A DNA stretch of 64,000 nt, from NCBI GenBank assembly GCA_028564705.1, contig JAPXFQ010002662.1:1426001-1490000 (forward strand), written 5' to 3'. Origin of the DNA: Apricaphanius iberus (taxonomy: Eukaryota > Chordata > Actinopteri > Cyprinodontiformes > Aphaniidae). Positions 11,322 to 20,081 of the stretch are shown here, in pieces. Under the pieces are notes generated by a model. The model saw only the letters and a list, made by a program, of their open reading frames with translations. It was not told the DNA's origin and did no database searches. The first letter of the stretch is position 1; every line of letters begins with the position of its first letter. Both the position numbers and the translations under genes were made by a program.

Positions 11322-12600
11322 ATATAGACACACGTATACATATATGTATATGCATAGACTTTTTTTAGGGGTGGCCAGGGAAAATAGCAGGCTGGCAAAT
11401 GGTTATGCATAACTACAAACATTGTGCAAAAACATGCACAAAAACAAGAACTAAATCAGTTTGTGCTGATGGCACAAAGATCTCGATCAGAATTGTTCCT
11501 AGAAAACGGACATTATAGAGCTCTGGACGTCACATGACTCTCAGAGCATAGACGCCATTTTGGCAGGAATGGATGTAATGAAATTAACGTTGCCGGCTGG
11601 GATTCTAGTTGTAGTTTACTTCCCATTTTAAAGCAGAAGATACTATTTTATGTCCTGAGGAATTTGGATTATGTGCAACTGTTACCATGCCCTTGGGATA
11701 CTTTTTTAAACTTCAGAAACTGTCAGAAAGGATCTTTTAACGGACCTGAGATACCCTGACATACAATTTCCTGTGTAAGTGGAGCAACGGGCTGTTAGGT
11801 TGTGTCCGTATGATTTTTGTGTGTCAATATCTGACCATTAATCAATCATTGCTTAAAAAAAAAAAAAAAAAATTACGCAGTCTGTTCTTGATGTGATCAC
11901 AAGACACAGAAAAAGCAGCATTCAGTATCACAAAGATTATTATGATTCTGCAAGATTTTACATGACGTTTACTTGTTGCTATATGAGCAACAAGACAGGA
12001 AAATCCATGTCAAAATAACTGTTCGGTTTTCTTCAGTGTGCTCCGCAGAAATTCAGCTTACCCTCCGAGCTGGATCTTTTGGAATGCAATAAAAGGCTCT
12101 GTCTTTAACTTGACCTCTGTGATTTGAGCACCAAGGAGCACAACAGGAGACAACCATTAACACAAAGCTGGAAAGCTGTTGAATAGCCAGATAGGTACGG
12201 TAGCTTGTTTAAAAAAAAATTCCGAACATCTTGGCATCCCGGGTGCATTCTGGAATCATGTGATGTCATCTCCCGGAGCTTTATAAGACTGGCTGCTATT
12301 ATCTAGAGATGCCATATGGAAAAAACTTTGAACACTATAGATTTAAATGTATTAATCTGGTGTGGTCAGAGCAACATCTCAAAACACAGCCCTTGATTCT
12401 ACAGAACAAAAAAAATAAAATGTAACATTAGAGGCCTTAGAAATTGGATTTAGACTAAAGCTTCCTGAATGGATGAATAGATTCTCTCACAGATTCAATT
12501 TGGGTTTATGACAAATGTATTAGTGATTATCATGAAACATTGGAAAACATTCTACAATATAAACACATTTGCTGTTTAAAGAATAAGGTATGGATATATT
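11322..12600. other. pknox1 intron, no gene recognised
   Basis: AT-rich. Poly(A) run at 11,857-11,872. 11,500-12,350 has a worn repeat look (paired TCACATGACTC and TCATGTGATGTC segments facing each other near 11,532 and 12,256, and GACATTATAGAG / ACACTATAG near the two ends), so a non-autonomous DNA element is possible but not proved. Confidence 0.3.
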
Positions 12601-12639
12601 TTGGTTGAACTTTTTATCCAACCATATATCAGCTAGCTT

Positions 12640-13895
12640 GTATTGTCAGGTTGTATGAGGTCTGCATAAGGCCTTCAGAATCAAAGAAGCAGATCCTGTG
12701 TGCTGTATGTATTTCCCGACCTGAACAACTGTCGATCTACAGGGAATGGTTCTCAGATGGTTTTCATCATACCTTACAAATAGAACTTTTTCAGTTATGC
12801 TGCCCCTCTGTCTTCCGGTGTCCCTCAAGGATCCATTCTTGGTCCTATTCTGTTCTTGCTCTACGTGCTGCCACTTGGTCAACTCATCTCAAATCACAAT
12901 GTTTTCACTTTTATGCAGACGACCTCCAGATCTACCTTCCCGTGGTTCTGGTTACGCACTGCACCCTCTCCATAACTGCATTCATTGCATCAAACAATGG
13001 TTTTCCCAGAATTTCCTTCACCTGAATGAAGGTAAGACAGAGTACACCCTGTTCACCCTGGACTCACCTAACAGTTCCCCCAGGTTTGGTCCTTCAACAC
13101 CTCAGTTTGCTCCGGCAGTGCGCAACGTAGGTGTTATTTTTGACAGTGGTATGTTGTTTGAAAAACAGATAAGTGCAGTTGTGAAGGCAAGCTTTTACCA
13201 GCTAAGGCTACTCAGTAAGGTCAAACGATTCCTGTCCCGAGCTGACCTCGAAAAGGCTGTCCATGCCTTCATCAGCTCGCGAATTGAGTATTGCAATGCC
13301 CTCTACACTGGACTTAATCCCTCCTCAATCGGCTTCAGTTGATACAAAACGCTGCAGCACGTCTCCTCTCCAACACCTCAAAACACTCTCACATCAGCCC
13401 AGTCATCAGCTCTCTCCAAGGCTCCCATAAGATCCTGACGGTTGTGTTCAAGGCTATAAATGGTCTAGCCCCTGCCTATCTCGCTAAGTTGGTAACGGTT
13501 TACCAACCAGCCAGAACTTTGCGCTCCTCTGAACATACCTCGCTGGTCACGCCCAAGTACAAATAAAAAAAGTTTGGAGGCCGGCCTTTTCCAGTCAAAG
13601 GCCCAAAGCTGTAGAACACACTTCCAGTACAGCTTCGAAAGTACACTGAGTTCATTGTTTTTAAATCACAGTTGACGACACATCTTTTTCAGACAAGCTT
13701 TCGACACATAGCCACTGACTCGATTGCTGTTTTTACGTAATTTTGTGCTTTTTTCTTTCTTTTTTTTTTTTAAATCGCTGTCTACTGTGGTTCTTGTTTT
13801 TATTTGTGTTTTTACTTTGGAAAGCGCCCTGGGCACCTTTCTGGCTGTTGTAAGGCGCTATATACATAAAATTTGATTGATTGATTGGACACAGT
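12640..13895 (+). mobile_element. L2-type LINE, 5'-truncated, frameshifted
   Basis: Reverse transcriptase C-terminal half on the plus strand in shifting frames: [18 protein letters not shown] (12,810-12,870), [12 protein letters not shown] (12,907), NVGVIFDSGMLFEKQI (13,127), SRADLEKAVHAFISSRIEYCNALYTGL (13,235), LQLIQNAAARLLSNT-like (13,330). The 3' end has a TGATTGATTGATTGG repeat at about 13,870-13,890, typical of L2 3' ends. YADD is preserved but at least two frameshifts make it inactive. Confidence 0.88.
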
Positions 13896-14485
13896 CAGTC
13901 TGCAACAACAAGCCAAACCATATAAATTTATGGTGGACTAATTAGGATATCACTAAAGCACTTGTGAGAGCCTGAAAGGTGGCATTTCTTAAACAAATAT
14001 TTGAACTAAACCCAGAGATTTGTTGGCTACCAACAACTAGGGGTGTATTTCTTAATCAACGATGGGTGAATGAGATAAACTTGCAATTAACTTTTACTTA
14101 TGTTTTTGTCATTGTATTTTGTTAGTCAATCATTCATGGTGACACACTGCAAAAATGCTACAAATTTAAAAATAAGTTTTGATCCAAAGCAATTTGTAAA
14201 ACAAAAAATAACTGGTGCGTACAGCTGTGCCAACAAGTTCCATTGTTTTGCTGCTGCATGGTCTCCAAAACAAATGAAAACATGATGTTTGCCTTACTGG
14301 TGTTTATATATAAACCAACAATTACATATATAAAAATACACAGACACACACAGACTCCTTTTCGTATTCTACAGTGAGCTCACAGTCAGCTTTCTATGGA
14401 CTGAAAACTAGACAATGCAACAACGTTCTTAATTATGCTGTAGAAGATTACATTTGGAAAAAATTATTCAAATTATGCAACTCAC

Positions 14486-14657
14486 CAAGTTATCAAGCTC
14501 AGGATCCTCACTGAAGAAGGGCTTCCCCTCTTTTTCCTGACAGCGGACAAAGTTTTCAATGTCCACATCAAAGCTAGCTGATGTGATGCATTCAGAGCTT
14601 AGTGTGGACTGCTCACACTTCTCAAAAAGCAGTGCCAACAAGGGAAACAGGGGGTGC
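14486..14657 (-). CDS. pknox1: pknox1 exon 4, start of the PBX-interacting MEIS domain
   Basis: Acceptor CTTCCACAG|GCACCC completes the Arg codon, then 57 codons to an AACTTG|GTGAGT donor (phase 0). Peptide segments HPLFPLLALLFEKCEQS, SASFDVDIENFVR and EKEGKPFFSEDPELDNL are nearly identical to PKNOX1. This is the first half of the bipartite HR1/HR2 region that contacts PBX. The next exon should start MVKAIQVLR-like; it is not found in the window. Confidence 0.92.
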
Positions 14658-17600
14658 CTGTGGAAGATGCATCAACAGTTACAATCCTTAAACTATAAAA
14701 ATGTTCCAGTACTTATTTTAATACAGGGCCTCCTAAGACCCCGTATTAAAGAAATAACTGAAAAATCTTTGTGCTATTTGATAATTGGTACAATGATATT
14801 TACTAGTATAACAACAACAATAGGCAGCAAAAAAAATAGCTTTATGATGCCTTTTGTGTTTGACTAAACACAAAAAATTCACTACCGATAAATAGACGCT
14901 TTGTCTGCATCCATGGGTGTCTGCAGCTCAGTGGGCACTGGGTTAGACACTTCAACTAAAGTCCCTTCAAACTTCGGCTCTGAATCACAGTCTACCTTTA
15001 CCACACTTTGCATCTGTAATGATTAAGAAGAATTAGAACAAATGAATTACACAGTAAACCTTAAAAAGACAGAGAAAGGAAAACTGACATGTGAAGATCA
15101 GGAATAGCTGCAGGATAAAGTTCAATACTGTGCTTCCAATTCAATAGAAACTCTTGGGATACTCATATGATCTGACACCACCTTGCAAAAGTATTCACAC
15201 ACTTAAATTGAGTAATAATAGCAGGAATGTCACATCTTTTAAACTGTTTATTGCTGCTTTTATTTTATCTCTTAATAATTTAAAGCCCCTTGAATTGCAT
15301 GTTGTTGATAATGTGCTATACTAATAAAGTGTCCTTGCCTTAAAGGTCTTGTTCACTGATAAACCATTTAAATCTCACTCCCTTTTAAATACAATCCTTC
15401 ACTCTGTCTAGAACATGTATGCTACATGATATACTGTTGTCCCACCACCAATGCCCGCTTTAGTCAGAGAAATGAAATAGACAACAAAAATGAGCGAGTC
15501 AGAAATATCAAATTCGCTTGCGACCACACATGGGAAGAAGACGACCAGAGAGAGAAGTGTATCTCGGCTGGTGTTAGCCAACTGTTCTCAACTCCACAAC
15601 ATTTCAGAACATTGTCGAGTGGTTCGTGGATATAGACATTATATAGAAAAAGAGAGGAGTTTAGGTGGAAACAGTTGGAATTTGTCTTGGAATACCACCA
15701 GTGAAGCAAGTTAAAAAGTAACTAAACCCCAAAACTTTTTTTGCTTATAAACTGTATAAATGGGTCTTTACCAATGCAATCTTTCTGTTTCTGGCCATGT
15801 TTTGACATTTTCCTGTAAAGTTGTCAAATTCTACACTTTTTGGTCTAAAATATCTTAGTACTTCCCCCTTAGGGTTGATGTGTGGCTACTGTATTTGAAT
15901 TTTGTGGTTGGCGGAGAGGGTTATACCTTTTCCACTCTCTAAGTCACAGTTGCTTTTCTTGTCTACCCATACACCGATGCAATGTTGAGAGAAACGGAGA
16001 AAGCTGAAATACAAATATCACACTATAGAGAACCTAACCAGAGAAGAGGGTCAAACTGAAAAACTTAAAAGTAGTTAGAGCAAACAGACTGGATTTATAG
16101 CAGCCTATGGCCATCTGAGAGCAACGGGAGGGAAAGAGGCCTTCCACAGCCGATGCAGCACTGAAATCGACAAAGGAAGTCGACAAAAGGGTGATGGTGA
16201 GTTTTTTCTGTGTGACTGTAATCATAAGTTACTCGTCCTATACGTTTTAAACACACCATGAACAAAGAAATAAAAGTTGACATCGTGGTCTCTTCGTGAC
16301 AAGAGGAAAACTAATTAGCATCAATGCTAACGCTATGCTCACTTATATTTTTTGCTTTACTGCAAACAATATTTGTGTTTGTATCATTTAATTTGTCAGT
16401 GATAAATGTGATGCATACGGTGTACATGCGGGTTTTTTTGCTCAATGCACACAGCGTAATCCAGAGTGAGACTGATTAAAGCTGCAGCACAGAACAAGGT
16501 ATCTTAAATGTCCATATTCTACTAATGTTGTTGAAATCCACCACACTTCATCATGCCCTCTATTAAATGTCAAGTTGCAGGAGAAAAAAAATGTAATCTT
16601 GAAAATATATTATCTGAAATGTCTGAATTGAAAAATTTTAAATGTTGTCTGGGGGCAGGGTAATGTATTTTCATGGGGTTCAGTTACACTTTAAGTTAGT
16701 TATTTGTTTGAAGGCAGATTAACAGTCGCATTGCTGTTAGCCAATCAGAGGCAAGCCGTTTGAATATTATCGAATAAGAGAAATAATCCTTTTGTTTTCC
16801 CCCACCCATTCCTGCAAAAAATTGCAACCTCCTGAAACAGGAGTGCTGGAGCATTGTTTTCCATAAAAAATTACTCAAGACATTAATTCAAACTAAAGCT
16901 CACAGCAAATTTATTGGAAAAAAAAACTGTGAAAGAGATCTTTAAAACTTTTCATGTTTTTCCCCAGACAACCTCACATTTTTATGTACATAATTTGGAA
17001 GGTTACGTGAGGTTCACCATCCAACAGGACAACATCCTCAAGCATACACCCAGCTCTTCAAAATAATTTTTAGATCAGTACAAACTTAACATGCCTAAAA
17101 GTAAAAAATGTCCACAGAGCCTCTCCAAATCAGGAAAGATAAACAGATAAAAATGTCAATATCTAGATGTGCAAAACCATTAGAGACTTGAAGCTGTAAT
17201 TATAGTAAAAAGTAGCTCTATAAAGTCAGTGGATTGAATGTATATTTTGCCACAATTTTCAGATTTTTTTAACATTAGAAAACTATGCAGTTTTTTTCTC
17301 TCCACAATTATATATAATAATATAAATATATATTTAAAGGGTGGTCAATAACATAACATTTCAATTAAATGCTTTAAATTTTGTTTAAACTTCGGGTCTG
17401 AACAGTTTTGCAAGGCACTGTACATTTATCATGTCTGTCACTTTCATTTTTCAAAAGGAACAAATATTTTTCTCTTTGATCAATCAAGAAAAAAACATAG
17501 TATTAGAAATGCATTAAGGAATTTCGCCATTTGATATAGCGAATTGAGTGAACTTATAGAGCAATCTTCTCGAACCACTTCAAGACAAAGCTGCATTTAC

Positions 17601-19490
17601 AACACTCAGTGCTCATTTAAACATAATACATGGATCAGATTTTTGCAAGGCAATAAGATCCTTAGGTGGCCTTAGTTCAAGATTGATAGCAAACAAAAGG
17701 TAATCGCTTTTTTCGGTTACATTTTTTAAAAAAGAAGAAAAAAAATCTGATTTGCTCCCATTCAACTTAAAAGACAGTATAGCTTAACAGTTATACTTTA
17801 TTATATAATAAAGTAACTTTACTGATTGGCAGCCACCGATCATGTTGTCCCACTTAAGATTTATTTTTGATATATTCTGTCTCGGTACCTTTGAAAATTT
17901 CATACCTCATCTTTTTAAGTACAACTTGCAAGTGGCTGCAAAATACTTGTGTCACTGTCCAGTTGGTGTGGAGCTACCATCTTACAAAATTAAATACAGT
18001 GGAACAGAAGCTTGAAAGTTGGTTCAATGTTTAAAGACATTTTAGTTAATAATTTGTTTACTGATGAATTTTAGTATATGGATTCAAACTTATGTCTTTC
18101 TTGTACCCACCTGCTGGTCCCCTTTTGGGTATGTGTCTATAGAAACCGCCTGGGCTGCCATCACAGTCACTGCGGGCACTGAGACATTATAGAAACCAGG
18201 GACAGATGGCCAACCTGCACAATAAGAGTTCAGTTTAACGGCTGCCCTTTTGAAGACACAATTATAAATAAATAGTATATTAGGTTTTTAAAAGGGCTGG
18301 TTGAATAACGAGAATGTCACTACATGAAATTGTATAAAGCTAAATAAAATCTCCAGATCAGCGGGGATACTGGATATGTAGAAGGTCTCCTTGCGGGATA
18401 AGAGAAAGTGAGACAAAGACAGGTTGTGCAAGAGTTTTGCTGTTTCCCTTCAACAATTCAGCTAGCAACAACATCCACTGATCTGTAGTTAAGTGTTGTC
18501 GTGCAGTCGTGTTACCCCCCCCAAGAGTTAGCCTTTAGCCAGTGTTGGCTACAGCTATTTTTAGTGCACATACATTAACAAAACGGCTGGAAGAGTTGAG
18601 CAGATTGCATTTGAACCAATGTATTTAAAACTCAAAGCTGCAGTTTAAATAAATCCGCTTTATGGGCTGTCCCGTAACGATAGCATCATGTTAGCATTAG
18701 CTTGTGACAGAAATCTCTGGCAGAACAAGATTCGGTTCCAGCTAATAAGTAGAGGGAAGTGGTTGCTTTTAAATACGTCTTGGATGTCATTATCCAAAAA
18801 CTAATGTCAAATGTTGTATTGGTTATCGAGTGTTACATAATTATTATAGAAGTAAAGAAAAGCTAACGTTGCTATACATGTACAGAAAATAATTCCGCTG
18901 CGGATTGATATGTTGGACCAAGGGATATCAAACATTTATTTTTTTCTTTGAGCTAAAAAATAAGTGCTTGATAGTTGTCCTCTCTAGAGTCAAACAATAC
19001 AGAAACGTAAGCAGCACATGACGGTAGCTTGGTTTATACTCAAATCGTTCCCATCAGTGTATCAATCACGCAGGGACAACTGCCTGCTTCTTGTCCCTTT
19101 CTCCTCCCCTCTGCGCTAACACTACCGGGCCTCATCTAGAGCTCTGGCCCTTTGCTTCAGTACAATTCTCTTCTGCCCCTAAACGCCGACATATTTTAAC
19201 CCCCCTCCCTTTCATACATATATTTATATATATATGCATGTACATTTATCCCAGCAGCTCTATAAGCTTCGACATCCTTTCAAAGAACCCCCTCCGCTGC
19301 TTTGCCCAGGTTCGCACGCCTCGCCCCCGAACTTTTGTGCGTGCAGCCCAGATTGTTTGTTTGATAGGGAACAGAAAAATAGGGATTTTGAGTGACAGCT
19401 TACCTGAGTGCCAATCTTCGTCACACTGACAAGCAGTTGCAGCAATCGGGACCCGCAGTTGTCGTGTTGCGTCATCGCGCTAGGGTAGGT
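14486..19490 (-). CDS. pknox1: pknox1 (PREP1 homeobox), 5' part of gene: exons 1-4
   Basis: TALE-class homeodomain transcription factor that dimerises with PBX through its N-terminal MEIS/HR region. Seen: a noncoding exon ending at 19,404 and coding exons 18,161-18,111, 15,013-14,886 and 14,657-14,486, all with GT/AG borders and consistent phase. They encode about 117 residues: start MAAQAVSIDTYPKGDQQ, then ELQTPMDADKASIYR, then HPLFPLLALLFEKCEQ, TSASFDVDIENFVR and EKEGKPFF. These match the PKNOX1 N-terminus almost residue for residue. The remaining MEIS exons and the homeodomain are not found between 1 and 14,485, so they lie outside the window and the intron after exon 4 is more than 14 kb. 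Gene order with ndufv3 matches human. Confidence 0.93.
14886..15013 (-). CDS. pknox1: pknox1 exon 3
   Basis: Acceptor CATTACAG|ATGCAAAG, 42 codons plus two bases, donor TATCG|GTAGTG. The peptide starts MQSVVKVDCDSEPKFEG and ends TPMDADKASIY with the first two bases of Arg. The TPMDADK(Q/A)xIYR stretch is diagnostic of PKNOX1/2 and leads into the MEIS N-terminal domain. The internal ATG at the exon start is not the initiator, because exon 2 supplies a better start that matches the human protein. Confidence 0.9.
15181..15250. mobile_element. possible Tc1/mariner terminal fragment
   Basis: CCTTGCAAAAGTATTCACAC resembles the common Tc1-type terminus CAGTGCCTTGCAAAAGTATT. It may be the left end of the relic whose right end is at 17,422 (then about 2.2 kb with the 15,715-16,690 element nested inside), or an isolated fragment. 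Confidence 0.4.
15715..16690. mobile_element. non-autonomous DNA element with AAGTRTAACTRAACCCC-type ends
   Basis: About 976 bp. The left end AAAGTAACTAAACCCC and the reverse complement of the right end AGTGTAACTGAACCCC match at 13 of 16. The element is flanked by TTAA on both sides in this copy, but the related copy at 23,070-24,437 is not, so the TTAA may be chance. No open frame of note. The first 200 bp are clearly homologous to 23,070-23,250 (shared GGGTCTTTACCAATGCAATC). Confidence 0.6.
16870..17422 (+). pseudogene. Tc1/mariner relic, transposase tail and right end
   Basis: Plus-strand sequence near 17,016-17,060 reads FTIQQDNILKHTPSS, a decayed form of the Tc1 second-catalytic-Asp motif QQDNDPKHT. 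The right edge GTTTTGCAAGGCACTGTA at 17,405-17,422 is a Tc1-type terminus. No intact frame remains. Confidence 0.55.
17423..18110. other. pknox1 intron 2, no gene recognised
   Basis: AT-rich intron. TTATATAATAAAGT inverted motifs near 17,800. Nothing coding or clearly repetitive is seen. Confidence 0.4.
18111..18161 (-). CDS. pknox1: pknox1 exon 2, coding part
   Basis: ATG at 18,161-18,159 followed by 17 codons, MAAQAVSIDTYPKGDQQ, to a CAGCAG|GTGGGT donor (phase 0). The full exon runs to an acceptor TTGTGCAG at 18,215, so 18,162-18,214 is 5'UTR. It corresponds to the human start MMATQTLSIDSYQDGQQ. G at -3 and +4 supports this start. Confidence 0.88.
18167..18187 (-). promoter_or_regulatory. 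pknox1: pknox1 upstream ORF (6 codons)
   Basis: In the 5'UTR part of exon 2, ATG TCT CAG TGC CCG CAG TGA encodes a six-residue peptide and stops 5 nt before the main ATG, in another frame. Such a close uORF could lower initiation or depend on reinitiation. Its effect is inferred from position only. Confidence 0.5.
18215..19403. other. pknox1 intron 1
   Basis: Intron between the noncoding exon and exon 2. CpGs increase towards exon 1. Short TATA-rich patch at 19,218-19,236. An open frame at 19,091-19,429 on the plus strand has no recognisable product and is taken as chance. Confidence 0.4.
19404..19490 (-). other. pknox1: pknox1 exon 1, noncoding 5'UTR (5' end approximate)
   Basis: A strong donor, ACTCAG|GTAAGC, closes a GC-richer stretch with CpGs (upstream end estimated near 19,470-19,490). 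No ATG in frame with the next exon is needed, since the coding start is in exon 2. Placed by the donor and by the drop from CpG-rich to AT-rich sequence; the exact start is not visible. Confidence 0.6.
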
Positions 19491-19560
19491 TGCTGCGCTA
19501 GGCTCATGTATATGTATGAAGCGGGCGGAGACATGACGTACTGACGCTCGGAACCCCTTC
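19491..19560 (-). promoter_or_regulatory. pknox1: probable pknox1 core promoter
   Basis: CpG-containing stretch upstream of exon 1 with a GC box (GGGCGG on the plus strand, near 19,522) and two TGACG half-CREs near 19,533-19,545. No TATA box. It lies within about 100 bp of the ndufv3 polyadenylation signal, so the two genes are packed tail to head. Confidence 0.4.
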
Positions 19561-19603
19561 CCCTTTTTCCACTACTGTGCTTTCTAAATTTATACATTAA
19601 TAA

Positions 19604-19609
19604 TTTATT
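19604..19609 (-). terminator. ndufv3: candidate ndufv3 polyadenylation signal
   Basis: AATAAA on the minus strand, about 305 bp after the stop codon. It is the first canonical hexamer I find downstream. Cleavage would fall near 19,585, roughly 100 bp upstream of the likely pknox1 start. Transcript data would be needed to prove its use. Confidence 0.45.
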
Positions 19610-19914
19610 AAACTTCACGAAGATAGCTTATTTCTGATAAGTTTAACAAGAAAACTGTGTGGATGTAGGGTAATTGGTTTTCAAATGGTATCCAATACAA
19701 TAGAAATAAACCATTTGCCAAATCTGCTGTATTTAAATGACCCCCTGAGGCCTAACAGCTGCATTAGACCTTTTGTCTACACACACAAACAAAACAGCAC
19801 AAAAGCAGCATGTGTATTAGGCAAAAAAAACCAAACATTTAATTTCTTAAACATGTACTTTAATCATATCACACTTTGACAATAGATTTGGAAACATTGC
19901 CAGTGTGAACACCA

Positions 19915-20081
19915 CTAATGTCTGGGTGAGGGTTTGCCAGAGGAGGGCTGAGTAAGACGATACTTCGCCATCTCTACATCCAGGTCTGCAAAAGTGTAGC
20001 TGGTGTAGCTGTGGTGCTGGAAGTTCTTGTAAGTGCTGTTGTCAAATAGCTCCTCAGGCTCTGGAGGTGCTGCTGCTGACA
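19915..20081 (-). CDS. ndufv3: ndufv3 exon 4, conserved C-terminal domain and stop
   Basis: Acceptor TTCTTGCAG|TGTCAGCAGC, then 54 codons and TAG at 19,917-19,915. The peptide holds [38 protein letters not shown] and the terminal [10 protein letters not shown]. This is the NDUFV3 domain that binds the complex I N-module and is the most conserved part of the protein; it identifies the gene. Exon phase (1) fits both exon 2 and exon 3. Confidence 0.95.

Noticed and set aside
15711..16694. piggyBac insertion at TTAA
   Set aside because: The related copy at 23,070-24,437 lacks TTAA and the ends do not begin with the CCC expected of piggyBac.
19091..19429. Plus-strand coding gene opposite pknox1 exon 1
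   Set aside because: 112 codons with no recognisable domain, low-complexity composition, overlapping a real splice donor on the other strand.
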